Shown piece after piece: positions 1-6,595 of a stretch of 8,682 bases of DNA. Made by a program: the position numbers and the translations under genes. This stretch comes from Acidimicrobiaceae bacterium (lineage in GTDB: Bacteria > Actinomycetota > Acidimicrobiia > Acidimicrobiales > Microtrichaceae): NCBI GenBank assembly GCA_003514205.1, contig DORQ01000243.1, positions 1-8,682 of the forward strand, read 5' to 3'. The notes beneath the pieces are model-generated. The model worked only from the letters and a program-made list of their open reading frames with translations. It had not been told where the DNA came from and searched no databases. The stretch's first letter is position 1; every line of letters begins with the position of its first letter.

Positions 1-2030
1 CCGGCGCCACCGCCGCTCGAACTGCAGCCGCTTGAGGAGCATCCGTTGCTGCCGTTGCCGCCGGTGTTGCCGTCGACGCTACGCGTCCCAAACGCTGTTG
101 CGGGAGTGCCAGCGATGCCGGCAGACGCGCTGATTTGTGAGCCGGTGACCGTCGCCGTTGCTCCAATCGCTCGAATCCCATAGGCGCTGCTGCCAGCTCC
201 GGCAGCAGTTCCGCTGCGAATCTCGCTGGCAGTGATCGTGACGTTGGCGCCAGCACCAACAAATACGCCGGTGGCTTGCCAACCCACGCCTCCGACAAGT
301 TTTACACGTGTCAGTTGGGTGTTCACTGCACTCGCATTGATGTAGACCCCGATGGACGACCGCCCAGAAGTCGCGGATGCGTCGGCGCGCAAGATAGTGA
401 GGTCGAGGAGCGCTACGTTTGAGAGCCCAGCGGAGGGCCCGTAGACCCCAACATCGGCAGTCGCTGCGGCCCGATACGAGGATGTCACAGTAGTGACAGC
501 CGCATTTCTGTCGGCGGTATCAAGGAAGTCATCGCTGAACCCGCCGCGGACTGACGTGTCGGCACGAAGGTTGAACGAGGAATAGCTCCCGCCAGCAACA
601 CCGACAAAGGCCATGCCAGCAGCGGTTGCCCGGCTCAACCCGTATTCGATTTGGCGGCATGGGGTCGCTTCCGTTCCGCAGCTGGCGTTGTCCTCCCCAG
701 TACTCCGAACGAAAATCGCCGGCGGGTGAGCGATGAACCAGGATGACTGGCTGGACAAGATTCCCTCACCAAGAGCGTTGACTCCCGCGACTTGGACTTT
801 GTATTTCATCCAGTTGGTGAGCCCAGGAATTACGCCAGAGGAAACGGTGCCCGGCGTGATGGAGATCGGGCCAATCGTCGCGCCGGAGACCGGAATGGCA
901 TACAGGTTCCAGCTCGTTATTGGGGACCCACCGTTGTTGGCATGAGCTGTCCAGTTCACTGTCGCTGAAGCATCGCCCCCAACTACGGAGGTGATCGTTG
1001 GCGCTTCAGGGGGTGTTCCCGTGGGTGTCCCCGGCCCGAAGGCAGGGTCGCTGAGTGCCCCCCAACCTGTGTCATTTTGGGCCTGAATACGGAGGTAGTA
1101 GGCAGTGCCGTTCACGAGACCGATGAGATCGCTCAGTGTGGCGCCCCCTCCGTAGGTTTGAGAGATCGGCTGACCCGCATTCGGGTGGCCACCCGGGTAG
1201 GTCGCTGGGGTGACACCGCTAGCGCTGCTATACGCGAAGATTCGGTAACTCGTGATGGCCGGAACCGACGGCGGCATGAATGGTGGAGTCCACGAGACCA
1301 CGAGAAATCCGTTTCGAGACACAACTCCGGAAATGGTTGGTGCCGGTGGCGAGAATGGGCTGTCGGCACCGGAATAGTCGGGGACACGCCGTGCGATCTG
1401 GAGGGAGTATTTGAACGCCCCATCCACGGAGATCGTGCAGCGAGCCGAGATGCCTCCTACTGCAGGCACTAACGGGCAGAAGTCGTTGGACATGGCACCG
1501 CTTGGACCATGAACGATTGCCAGCCCGTTTATGGTGCCATGTGCGGCAATGCCTGTAGCGAGTACGTCCTCGCTGATCATCACATCTTTTTGGCAATAAC
1601 GGCGGATCAGCACCATGTCAGTTCCGAAACCGGCGGTGGCCCAGGTTGCAGTGCGACTGGTCTGGTCGCCGCTGGAGGACAGCCCCCACGAAAATGAGAC
1701 CAGTGTTTGTTCGGGTGTTGGAAGGCTGGATGCAGCTTGTCGAGGGCACTGGGCACTATTGACGCCGCTCGGCTCGACATTCTGCACGTCTCGTGACCAG
1801 GCAGAACCGATTCGTTGAGCGGACTGCATCACTGCCAGCCGACGCGACGAATCGGAGATGGTCCGGGTCGTTCCGATGAAGAACTGCGCAATGAGGCCAC
1901 CGAGGAGTGCGGTGATTGCCATTGCTACGAGAAGCTCTAGGAGCGTTACCCCCGCTTGGCCTCTGGCGCGAAAACGTCTCAAGGGAATTCCTTGAGATCT
2001 ACTGGTGTCGTGGGGCGTTGAATGGGGCAT
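1..2030 (-). CDS. Prepilin-anchored FN3/beta-helix surface protein, probable pilus-tip adhesin (3' end outside window)
   Basis: I translated this frame by hand from the ATG at 2030; it stays open for 676 codons to the left edge, so the C-terminus is missing. Residues 1-27 form a basic prepilin leader ending GQAG, followed by VTLLELL with Glu at mature +5 and a hydrophobic stretch to about residue 52, the PilW/GspJ-type prepilin pattern. Residues about 55-217 form a pilin-like head with cysteines at 95, 146, 185 and 198. Two fibronectin type III-like domains follow (about 230-339 and 342-437; each has the 'GLxNxxxYxxxVxxxN' strand pattern). From about 438 on there is 'VRSTGEDNASCG…PC', then 'GGSY' and 'RGGF', and repeated short beta-coils with I/V spacing, typical of right-handed parallel beta-helix surface proteins. 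The visible end is Gly/Ser/Cys rich. The start is supported by GAGAGG 11 nt upstream; the gene begins 15 nt after the preceding minor prepilin's stop. Inferred role: pilus-tip or surface adhesin processed by PilD. Enzymatic activity cannot be judged. Confidence 0.85.
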   Translation of the reverse strand, partial: MPHSTPHDTSRSQGIPLRRFRARGQAGVTLLELLVAMAITALLGGLIAQFFIGTTRTISDSSRRLAVMQSAQRIGSAWSRDVQNVEPSGVNSAQCPRQAASSLPTPEQTLVSFSWGLSSSGDQTSRTATWATAGFGTDMVLIRRYCQKDVMISEDVLATGIAAHGTINGLAIVHGPSGAMSNDFCPLVPAVGGISARCTISVDGAFKYSLQIARRVPDYSGADSPFSPPAPTISGVVSRNGFLVVSWTPPFMPPSVPAITSYRIFAYSSASGVTPATYPGGHPNAGQPISQTYGGGATLSDLIGLVNGTAYYLRIQAQNDTGWGALSDPAFGPGTPTGTPPEAPTITSVVGGDASATVNWTAHANNGGSPITSWNLYAIPVSGATIGPISITPGTVSSGVIPGLTNWMKYKVQVAGVNALGEGILSSQSSWFIAHPPAIFVRSTGEDNASCGTEATPCRQIEYGLSRATAAGMAFVGVAGGSYSSFNLRADTSVRGGFSDDFLDTADRNAAVTTVTSSYRAAATADVGVYGPSAGLSNVALLDLTILRADASATSGRSSIGVYINASAVNTQLTRVKLVGGVGWQATGVFVGAGANVTITASEIRSGTAAGAGSSAYGIRAIGATATVTGSQISASAGIAGTPATAFGTRSVDGNTGGNGSNGCSSSGCSSSGGGA

Positions 2031-2045
2031 CTGGTCGGCAACCTC

Positions 2046-2570
2046 TCAGCACGTTTGTCCAGCAACCGTGGGCCACGGAGTCGGGCAAGCCGACTGTCTC
2101 ATGTAGAAGCTCACAAGTTCCTTGCGGCCGACGTTTCCTGAGGTGGGGCTGACCCGTACCGTTACCCGTTGCATCCCTTGGTCCGGGGTCCCGGGGCAGG
2201 TGCTTTGAAACACTTGGGGATCGGCGCTTTTGTTCACCAGGTATTCGACGCTCACGATCGTGGCGGTGTATGCCGTGGCCGCTGGGAGTGCGGAGCTGTA
2301 CGTAGCGATTGTCGCGCAGTTGACATAGACGGCTCGCTCCAAGCGTTCCGAGACGTCGGTGACCAGCAACCCAGCCTGTACCTGATTCATGTTCAGCACA
2401 GTTGCTGTGCTGAGCGCCACGGTGCCGGCGACTGTTCCGACGAGGGTGAGCCCAAGCACTGCGACAGCCACCATGACTTCGATGAGGGTGAATCCGCGCT
2501 GGCCCCGTTTGCTGGATCTTGTAGGGCTTCGGCGGTTCGCCCCCGAGCGCCTAGTAACTGATTGAAACAC
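2046..2570 (-). CDS. Type IV minor prepilin, PilV/GspI-like
   Basis: The product has 174 residues and starts at a GTG (2570). A 26-residue Arg/Ser-rich leader ends RGQRG; cleavage after Gly26 gives a mature FTLIEVM N-terminus with Glu at +5 and a hydrophobic helix to about residue 54. 'FTLIEVMVAVAVLGL' resembles PilV/GspI minor pilins. The head has four cysteines (85, 125, 162 and the C-terminal residue 174), which could form two disulfides outside the membrane. Minor pilins of this group help prime pilus assembly and usually act with a PilW/GspJ-type partner, which here would be the following gene at 2030. A G-rich run (GGGGG) about 9 nt upstream could serve as the ribosome-binding site. A 158-bp gap separates it from the major pilin. 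The exact minor-pilin class is uncertain. Confidence 0.88.
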   Translation of the reverse strand: MFQSVTRRSGANRRSPTRSSKRGQRGFTLIEVMVAVAVLGLTLVGTVAGTVALSTATVLNMNQVQAGLLVTDVSERLERAVYVNCATIATYSSALPAATAYTATIVSVEYLVNKSADPQVFQSTCPGTPDQGMQRVTVRVSPTSGNVGRKELVSFYMRQSACPTPWPTVAGQTC

Positions 2571-2652
2571 CTGGAATACCCCCAGAAACCTCTGACTCGC
2601 AATGAGGATCTATGTTTGTTGAGTGCGCGTCGCGCTCCCGTCTTGCGCTGTG

Positions 2653-2675
2653 AACTTGGCTTGAAGCGGCAAGTT
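2653..2675 (-). other. Second small inverted repeat, mutually exclusive with the post-pilin hairpin
   Basis: In the minus-strand RNA, AACTTG pairs with CAAGTT, and inside it GCT and AGC can close a three-base loop. It shares bases 2672-2675 with the larger hairpin at 2672-2705, so the two structures cannot both form fully. Whether either arrangement matters is unknown. Confidence 0.3.
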
Positions 2676-2705
2676 TGGGACAGGGCGCCAGCCCCACCCC
2701 AAACT
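2672..2705 (-). terminator. 15-bp hairpin just downstream of the major pilin gene (terminator or mRNA-stabilising structure)
   Basis: Read on the minus strand: AGTTTGGG, GTG, GGGC, loop TGGC, GCCC, TGT, CCCAAACT. In RNA the outer 8 bp and inner 4 bp are Watson-Crick pairs, and the GUG/UGU middle forms three G-U pairs, giving a continuous 15-bp stem with a tetraloop. On the plus strand the middle would be A-C mismatches, so the structure suits only the minus transcript. It begins 23 nt after the pilin stop codon. No U-run follows, so it could be a U-less or leaky terminator, or a 3'-end stabiliser that keeps pilin mRNA more abundant than the distal minor-pilin mRNA. Confidence 0.6.
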
Positions 2706-2728
2706 CGCAACAATTTGCTTTGTGTCGG

Positions 2729-3109
2729 TTACGGATTCACTGTCCCCGGAACGGAGCAGCCCGAGGGCAGCGTGCCGACTGCTGTAGAGACGATGGCTGT
2801 AGGCGTCGCGAGCGAGAGGTCCCCGGCCACAGTGAAGTACTTCAGTGGGCTCGATGCAACATCCAAATAGGCCGTGTAATTCTCCTTAGTCGTATTGACC
2901 AAGTTTGAAGTCTTGGCTGCATTGGCGGCAGTGGTAATTGACGCTGCCTCGGTCTTGCAGGCGACAGTCTTTGCGTTTCCGGTTGAGTTGCCAACTGCGA
3001 ATACCACGACAGCCGCGAGGATGCCGAGAATCGCGATGACTACGAGGAGTTCAATCAAGGTGAAACCACCCTGGCCTCGTGCTCGACGGGTTGATGTGTT
3101 AGAATTCAT
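2729..3109 (-). CDS. pilA: Type IV major pilin-like prepilin
   Basis: This encodes a small prepilin of 126 residues. The leader of 15 residues ends in RGQGG; PilD cleavage after Gly15 would give a mature protein of 111 residues starting FTLIELL, with Glu at +5 needed for methylation and subunit packing. The hydrophobic assembly helix runs to about residue 40 (VVIAILGILAAVVVFAVG). Two cysteines (51 and 118) could close a disulfide loop in the head. I chose the ATG at 3109 because a GGAG lies 6 nt before it; in-frame starts at 3121 (TTG) and 3115 (ATG) would overlap or precede that site. It is assigned as the major subunit from its simple small head, its position directly after pilC, and the hairpin after it; the head itself is not diagnostic. 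An 88-nt gap separates it from pilC and holds two weak inverted repeats (3155-3180 and 3129-3152). Confidence 0.9.
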   Translation of the reverse strand: MNSNTSTRRARGQGGFTLIELLVVIAILGILAAVVVFAVGNSTGNAKTVACKTEAASITTAANAAKTSNLVNTTKENYTAYLDVASSPLKYFTVAGDLSLATPTAIVSTAVGTLPSGCSVPGTVNP

Positions 3110-3115
3110 TTTCAT

Positions 3116-3119
3116 CTCC
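3116..3119 (-). promoter_or_regulatory. Ribosome-binding site deciding the pilin start
   Basis: GGAG on the minus strand lies 6 nt upstream of the ATG at 3109. It overlaps the alternative TTG (3121) and touches the ATG at 3115, which argues for 3109 as the start. Confidence 0.6.
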
Positions 3120-3197
3120 AATTTGTTCAGCGAAAACCTTGTGGCAATCGCTATTTCGGTGAACGGCTCGTGACGCCGAACATCGATCTGTTGGGCG

Positions 3198-4418
3198 CTA
3201 CTGGACCTTTACTTGTCCATAAATTCCATACATGGCGCTCACCATCGCTAGTGCGACGAATCCGACAACCAATCCGATAAACAGGATCACGATTGGTTCG
3301 AAGTATGTCGTAAGTTTTTCGACTGCATAGTCCAGTTCCTCCTCGTAGAAACTGGCAACATTGTCGAGCTGGTCTGGAAGCTCTCCAGTTCGTTCACCGA
3401 CGCGAACCATCTGCACCATGGTCGGTGGAAAGATGTCTGCGTTCCTGATTGGCTCAGCGAATCCGTCACCTCTCAGAATCTCGTCGACGGAGATTCCGAG
3501 TCGCTCCTTGAAGATCAAGTTTGTCGTGCACTGAATTGCGCTTGGCATCGCATCAGTGAGCGTTACCCCTGCTTCCAACAAGACTGCAAGCACACGGCAG
3601 AATCGTTCAGTCGAGGAGTAGATGATAACTGTGTTGAGCGCTGGAACTCGGAGCAAGAACTTATGGAATGAACGCTTTCCCTTGCGGGTTCGAACGGCTA
3701 ACACGACACTCATCACGAGTGCTATCAAGGCCACTCCGACTGCCAAGCCCAACGGCGACTGAACGAACTTGGCAGTACTCATGAGCATTCTCGTAGGTAG
3801 CGGCAGTTCTGCGTCAAAGGACTTGAAGAAGTCGGCGAACTTGGGAATGACGAAAACGACGATAATGAGGACCACGCCGAGCGCTACCACCAAGAGGATT
3901 GCCGGGTAGGTCAGGGCCTTTCGTACTGCTTTGCTGAGCGCCACGTCGCGCTTGATGTACCTGTGAAGCTGCGCAAAGGCGTCGTCCATTCTGCCAGTGA
4001 GCTCTGCGGATCCGAGCATGGCAATGAAGTACGACGGGAACACACTTGCATGAAGAGCGAGCGCCTCAGTAACTGATCTGCCTCCCCGTACGCGTTCGAG
4101 AACGTCAGTGAGGAGCATCTTGAAACGCTCGTTTGCGCAGTCTGCTCTAATGGCGTCGAGGGCTTCAGCCATCGGTACCCCAGCGCGGATAAATGTCGAC
4201 ATCTGCCGCGAAAAGTGCATGATCTGAATCAGAGGGATTCTCTGCTTCGTGACTTCGATCTGGAGGCCCTTGCGCTCAACGATCTTGGTCACCCGAAAGC
4301 CATTGAGGGCGAGTTCGTTTCTTGCGGCGCCTGCGGACTGCGCTTCGATCTGCCCCTTCACGGGTTGGCCGTCCATGGTCTCTGCTGAGTACTTGAACTT
4401 TGTGAGCGTCGCAGTCAT
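3198..4418 (-). CDS. pilC: Type IV pilus inner-membrane platform protein PilC (GspF family)
   Basis: At 406 residues this has the usual length for PilC/GspF. It has the family's duplicated structure: a cytoplasmic half with FSRQMSTFIRAGVPMAEALDAI (69-90), and a second copy with FCRVLAVLLEAGVTLTDAM (273-291) and VGERTGEL (340-347). Three hydrophobic segments are visible at about 172-192, 222-242 and 373-395. The family forms the membrane platform on which PilB (and PilT) act to insert or remove pilin subunits. The ATG at 4418 overlaps the pilB stop as ATGA, indicating translational coupling; AGGTGA inside the pilB end can serve as its ribosome-binding site. The ORF is intact and the family motifs I looked for are present. 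Confidence 0.96.
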   Translation of the reverse strand: MTATLTKFKYSAETMDGQPVKGQIEAQSAGAARNELALNGFRVTKIVERKGLQIEVTKQRIPLIQIMHFSRQMSTFIRAGVPMAEALDAIRADCANERFKMLLTDVLERVRGGRSVTEALALHASVFPSYFIAMLGSAELTGRMDDAFAQLHRYIKRDVALSKAVRKALTYPAILLVVALGVVLIIVVFVIPKFADFFKSFDAELPLPTRMLMSTAKFVQSPLGLAVGVALIALVMSVVLAVRTRKGKRSFHKFLLRVPALNTVIIYSSTERFCRVLAVLLEAGVTLTDAMPSAIQCTTNLIFKERLGISVDEILRGDGFAEPIRNADIFPPTMVQMVRVGERTGELPDQLDNVASFYEEELDYAVEKLTTYFEPIVILFIGLVVGFVALAMVSAMYGIYGQVKVQ

Positions 4419-6025
4419 GCGGTTTCACCTACGGTCAAGTCGGCGTCGGCAGAGCCTGCTGATCCTTCGGACGATCGACCAGTCAGTCGGGAGGGCTCAG
4501 CAGCGCCCTGTTCGGCAACGTGGAGCGAAGCCCTTCCGGCACCAAGTGCAAGAATTGGTCGTGCGTCAGCAACTTCCACACCAGGGGCGTAGACCGCTCG
4601 CAAGACTTCCTCCACCGTCGTCACCCCTTTGGCGACCAATCGGAATGCTTGATCCTGCATGGTCTGCATTCCATCCTCAATCGCCATGTGCCGCATCTCT
4701 GCGTGAGAGGCCTTCGAGACAATGAGTTCGCGAAGTCTGTCTGACATTTGCAGTAGCTCGTAGACCCCCTGGCGACCGTGGTAGCCGGAGTCGTTGCAGG
4801 CGGGACAGCCAGCGCCGCGCATCCATAACACTGGATCGTTTCCCACCACGCTGCGAACGACCCTGTAGTCACGAGAGGAAGGTTCGTGGGGAATTCGACA
4901 GGACGAGCAGATCTTTCGTAGGAGTCTCTGGCCGATAACTCCGCTGATCGCTGATGCGACCAGAAACGGCTCGATGCCCATATCGATGAATCGGTGCACC
5001 GCCGCGACGGCATCAACAGCATGGAGCGACGACAGGACGAAGTGGCCAGTCAGAGCAGCCTGGGTGGCGATTCTGGCGGTTTCTTGATCACGAATCTCGC
5101 CGACCAAGATCACATCAGGATCCTGCCGGAGCACGCCGCGTAGGCCATCAGCGAAGGTGATGCCTGCCGCCTCGCTCACCTGCATCTGGTTGATCCCATC
5201 AAACTCGTACTCGACAGGATCCTCGATCGTGATCACGTTCTTCTTTGGGTCGTCGACCTCCGCAAGTGTGGAATACAGCGTTGTCGTCTTTCCCGATCCT
5301 GTTGGGCCGGTACAGAGAAGCATTCCAACCGGCGCATTCACTATCGACAAGTAGCGCGTCACAGTGTCTGTGGGCATGCCCAACTGAGTCAACCCGATGA
5401 TTGAGCGAGTTTTGTCGAGCACCCGCATGACGACCTTCTCGCCGTGGATGGTGCTGAGCACTGATGTTCGTATGTCGATTGGCCGACCGTCGACCTTGAG
5501 AGAAAACTGCCCATCCTGGGGGCGGCGACGCTCCACAATGTTTAGTTCGGCCATTACCTTGATCCGGCTCGCTATTGCCGGACCCATTTTCGCAGGAAGG
5601 GTGAGGGCCTCGGAAAGCGCGCCGTCGATTCGGTAACGGACCTTGACTGCGTGTTGATGTGCTTCGATGTGGATGTCGGACGCCCGGTTGCGGACGCCTT
5701 GCGTTACGATCCGGCTCACTACCTGGACTATTGGTGCATTTTCGTCGACGACGGCGGCGCGGTGGTCGTTGTCAGCGACTGTAGAGTCATCGGCAAGCTC
5801 GAAGGCTTGTGCGTAGGCCGCTGTCTCGCTCAGAGCGTCGAATCGCTCGTGAACCTGCCGCTCAATTTCACTTTGAGAGGCAGAAAGTAGCCCAATTCGC
5901 TTGCACTTCTGAGTCAGTGCCTCGATTGCTTCAGTGTTGTCGAGTTGGGAGGAGGCAATAAATACTCGGTCTCCATTGGTGCGAACCGGGATGACACTCC
6001 ATTGACGACAAAGCGTCTCGCCCAC
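4415..6025 (-). CDS. pilB: Type IV pilus extension ATPase PilB (GspE family), intact main ORF; true gene probably extends to 6378 through a frameshift
   Basis: The largest uninterrupted ORF with a start codon (GTG 6025) encodes 536 residues. It has a partial N2/MshEN-like domain (1-62), Walker A GPTGSGKTT (240-248), an Asp box TIEDPVE (266-272), Walker B DPDVILVGEIRD (302-313), a His box SSLHAVDA (332-339), and a tetracysteine zinc site (C373, C376, C407, C410). The tetracysteine site separates PilB/GspE from PilT. A polar tail after about 480 is not a family feature I recognise. PilB powers pilus extension at the inner membrane with PilC. GTG 6025 has no good ribosome-binding site, and the frame stays open with family-like sequence up to 6205 (…TGADLSSTLLNLGFLNDHQV…YVDL), so 6025 is unlikely to be the native start. 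Restoring one base near 6178-6180 joins it to the upstream fragment and gives a 654-residue protein. Confidence 0.93.
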   Translation of the reverse strand: MGETLCRQWSVIPVRTNGDRVFIASSQLDNTEAIEALTQKCKRIGLLSASQSEIERQVHERFDALSETAAYAQAFELADDSTVADNDHRAAVVDENAPIVQVVSRIVTQGVRNRASDIHIEAHQHAVKVRYRIDGALSEALTLPAKMGPAIASRIKVMAELNIVERRRPQDGQFSLKVDGRPIDIRTSVLSTIHGEKVVMRVLDKTRSIIGLTQLGMPTDTVTRYLSIVNAPVGMLLCTGPTGSGKTTTLYSTLAEVDDPKKNVITIEDPVEYEFDGINQMQVSEAAGITFADGLRGVLRQDPDVILVGEIRDQETARIATQAALTGHFVLSSLHAVDAVAAVHRFIDMGIEPFLVASAISGVIGQRLLRKICSSCRIPHEPSSRDYRVVRSVVGNDPVLWMRGAGCPACNDSGYHGRQGVYELLQMSDRLRELIVSKASHAEMRHMAIEDGMQTMQDQAFRLVAKGVTTVEEVLRAVYAPGVEVADARPILALGAGRASLHVAEQGAAEPSRLTGRSSEGSAGSADADLTVGETA

Positions 6026-6178
6026 AATTTCAATAGCGGCCTGATCGAGAACTGCTGTGCGGAGATCAACATAGGGAATCTGATATTCGATTGCCTTGGT
6101 CTGGGCGACTTGATGATCGTTGAGAAAGCCGAGATTGAGGAGCGTGCTAGATAGATCAGCCCCTGTCTCGACGTGCTG

Positions 6179-6378
6179 GCCAGTGCGAAATCCAGCTGGA
6201 CTTGGTCAATGAACTCCAATTCGAGCACGATTTCGCCTGTGGACTGGCGAGGCGCAGAGGTCCAGTCGTCGATCTCGCGGCCCAACTCTTCGTTGTTAAT
6301 CGAGTCGAATTGAATCCCGCTCGGCGCGCCAGATGGCTTGGACCGATGTCGGCGTAACATTTGCTTTCCCACCCCCAT
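6179..6378 (-). pseudogene. pilB: 5' part of pilB, out of frame with the rest (apparent single-base deletion)
   Basis: From ATG 6378 (alternatives GTG 6372, ATG 6360) the frame encodes 67 residues ending GEIVLELEFIDQVQLDFALA, which matches the start of the PilB/MshE N-terminal domain ('LGEILlexGfIxxxQLxxALA'). The continuation QHVETGADLSSTLLNLGF lies in another frame, starting at base 6178. One extra C in the GGCC run at 6181-6178 would join them. Read without it, the first frame continues with unrelated sequence to a stop at 5914. The downstream frame has a TGA at 6208-6206 and no start codon before GTG 6025. The cause could be a real mutation or an assembly error. The join point is precise to a few bases. 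Confidence 0.75.
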
Positions 6379-6388
6379 CCCCGCATTG

Positions 6389-6410
6389 CACCTGCTTGAG
6401 TTCGCAGGTG
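6389..6410 (-). promoter_or_regulatory. 7-bp inverted repeat in the pilB leader, overlapping an SD-like AGGTG
   Basis: CACCTGC and GCAGGTG (8-nt loop) form a perfect stem in the predicted pilB leader. In the minus-strand RNA the AGGTG in the 3' arm is the nearest SD-like sequence to ATG 6378, 10-11 nt away. The hairpin could mask the ribosome-binding site or act as a protein-binding site. Confidence 0.4.
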
Positions 6411-6415
6411 TCCCC

Positions 6416-6442
6416 GTAATGCTGTGGGTCTCCGAGCATTAC
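6416..6442. promoter_or_regulatory. Operator-like 8-bp inverted repeat over the pilB -10 region
   Basis: GTAATGCT (6416-6423) and AGCATTAC (6435-6442) are perfect reverse complements, 11 bp apart. The right half covers five of six bases of the predicted -10 box on the minus strand, and the predicted transcription start falls inside the repeat, so it would not be transcribed whole. That fits a DNA operator better than an RNA hairpin. The cognate regulator is not in the window. Confidence 0.5.
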
Positions 6443-6466
6443 ACGCCTGATATTGGGAGATGTCAA
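6438..6466 (-). promoter_or_regulatory. Sigma70-type promoter for the pilB-pilC-pilin unit
   Basis: On the minus strand TTGACA (6466-6461) is a consensus -35, followed by a 17-nt spacer and TGTAAT (6443-6438), one mismatch from consensus. Transcription would start near 6431, about 50 nt before ATG 6378. This is the best promoter match I found in the window. Confidence 0.6.
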
Positions 6467-6595
6467 TCGAAATAATCTCATGTAGGGCGAGGTGCGTTTC
6501 GTGTTACCTTTTTTCGCCCGCTCAACGCTTCAGTCTGGCATTCTCTTTCAATTACAAACGTTCCGTCCGCGTGAGTAGTTACGAAAGACCACACT
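6467..6595 (+). promoter_or_regulatory. Upstream region of pilT, no clear promoter
   Basis: The rest of the divergent intergenic region must hold the pilT promoter. Only weak candidates are visible: TAATCT at 6473-6478 as a possible -10 without a convincing -35. An imperfect inverted repeat, GGGCGA (6485-6490) with TCGCCC (6514-6519), has AGGT/ACCT nested inside it and could be a leader structure. Confidence 0.3.

Noticed and set aside
1..720. Pectate-lyase or other enzyme activity for the beta-helix region
   Set aside because: The fold pattern is visible, but no catalytic residues can be assigned and the fold is common in non-enzymatic surface proteins.
1077..1596. Open frames on both strands (1077-1472 plus, 1228-1596 minus) inside the large surface-protein gene
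   Set aside because: The minus frame from 2030 is open throughout and reads as FN3 domains; the others encode Arg/Cys/His-rich nonsense.
2169..2561. 130-codon plus-strand frame opposite the PilV-like gene
   Set aside because: It is a shadow of the prepilin gene, which has a clear cleavage motif and assembly helix.
5914..6178. Continuation of the first pilB frame as a separate gene end
   Set aside because: After codon 67 the product loses all PilB resemblance, while the alternative frame carries the expected N-domain sequence.
6176..6184. Programmed -1 frameshift in pilB
   Set aside because: The shift direction fits -1, but the local CTG GCC AGC is not a slippery heptamer; a simple deletion or sequence error is more likely.
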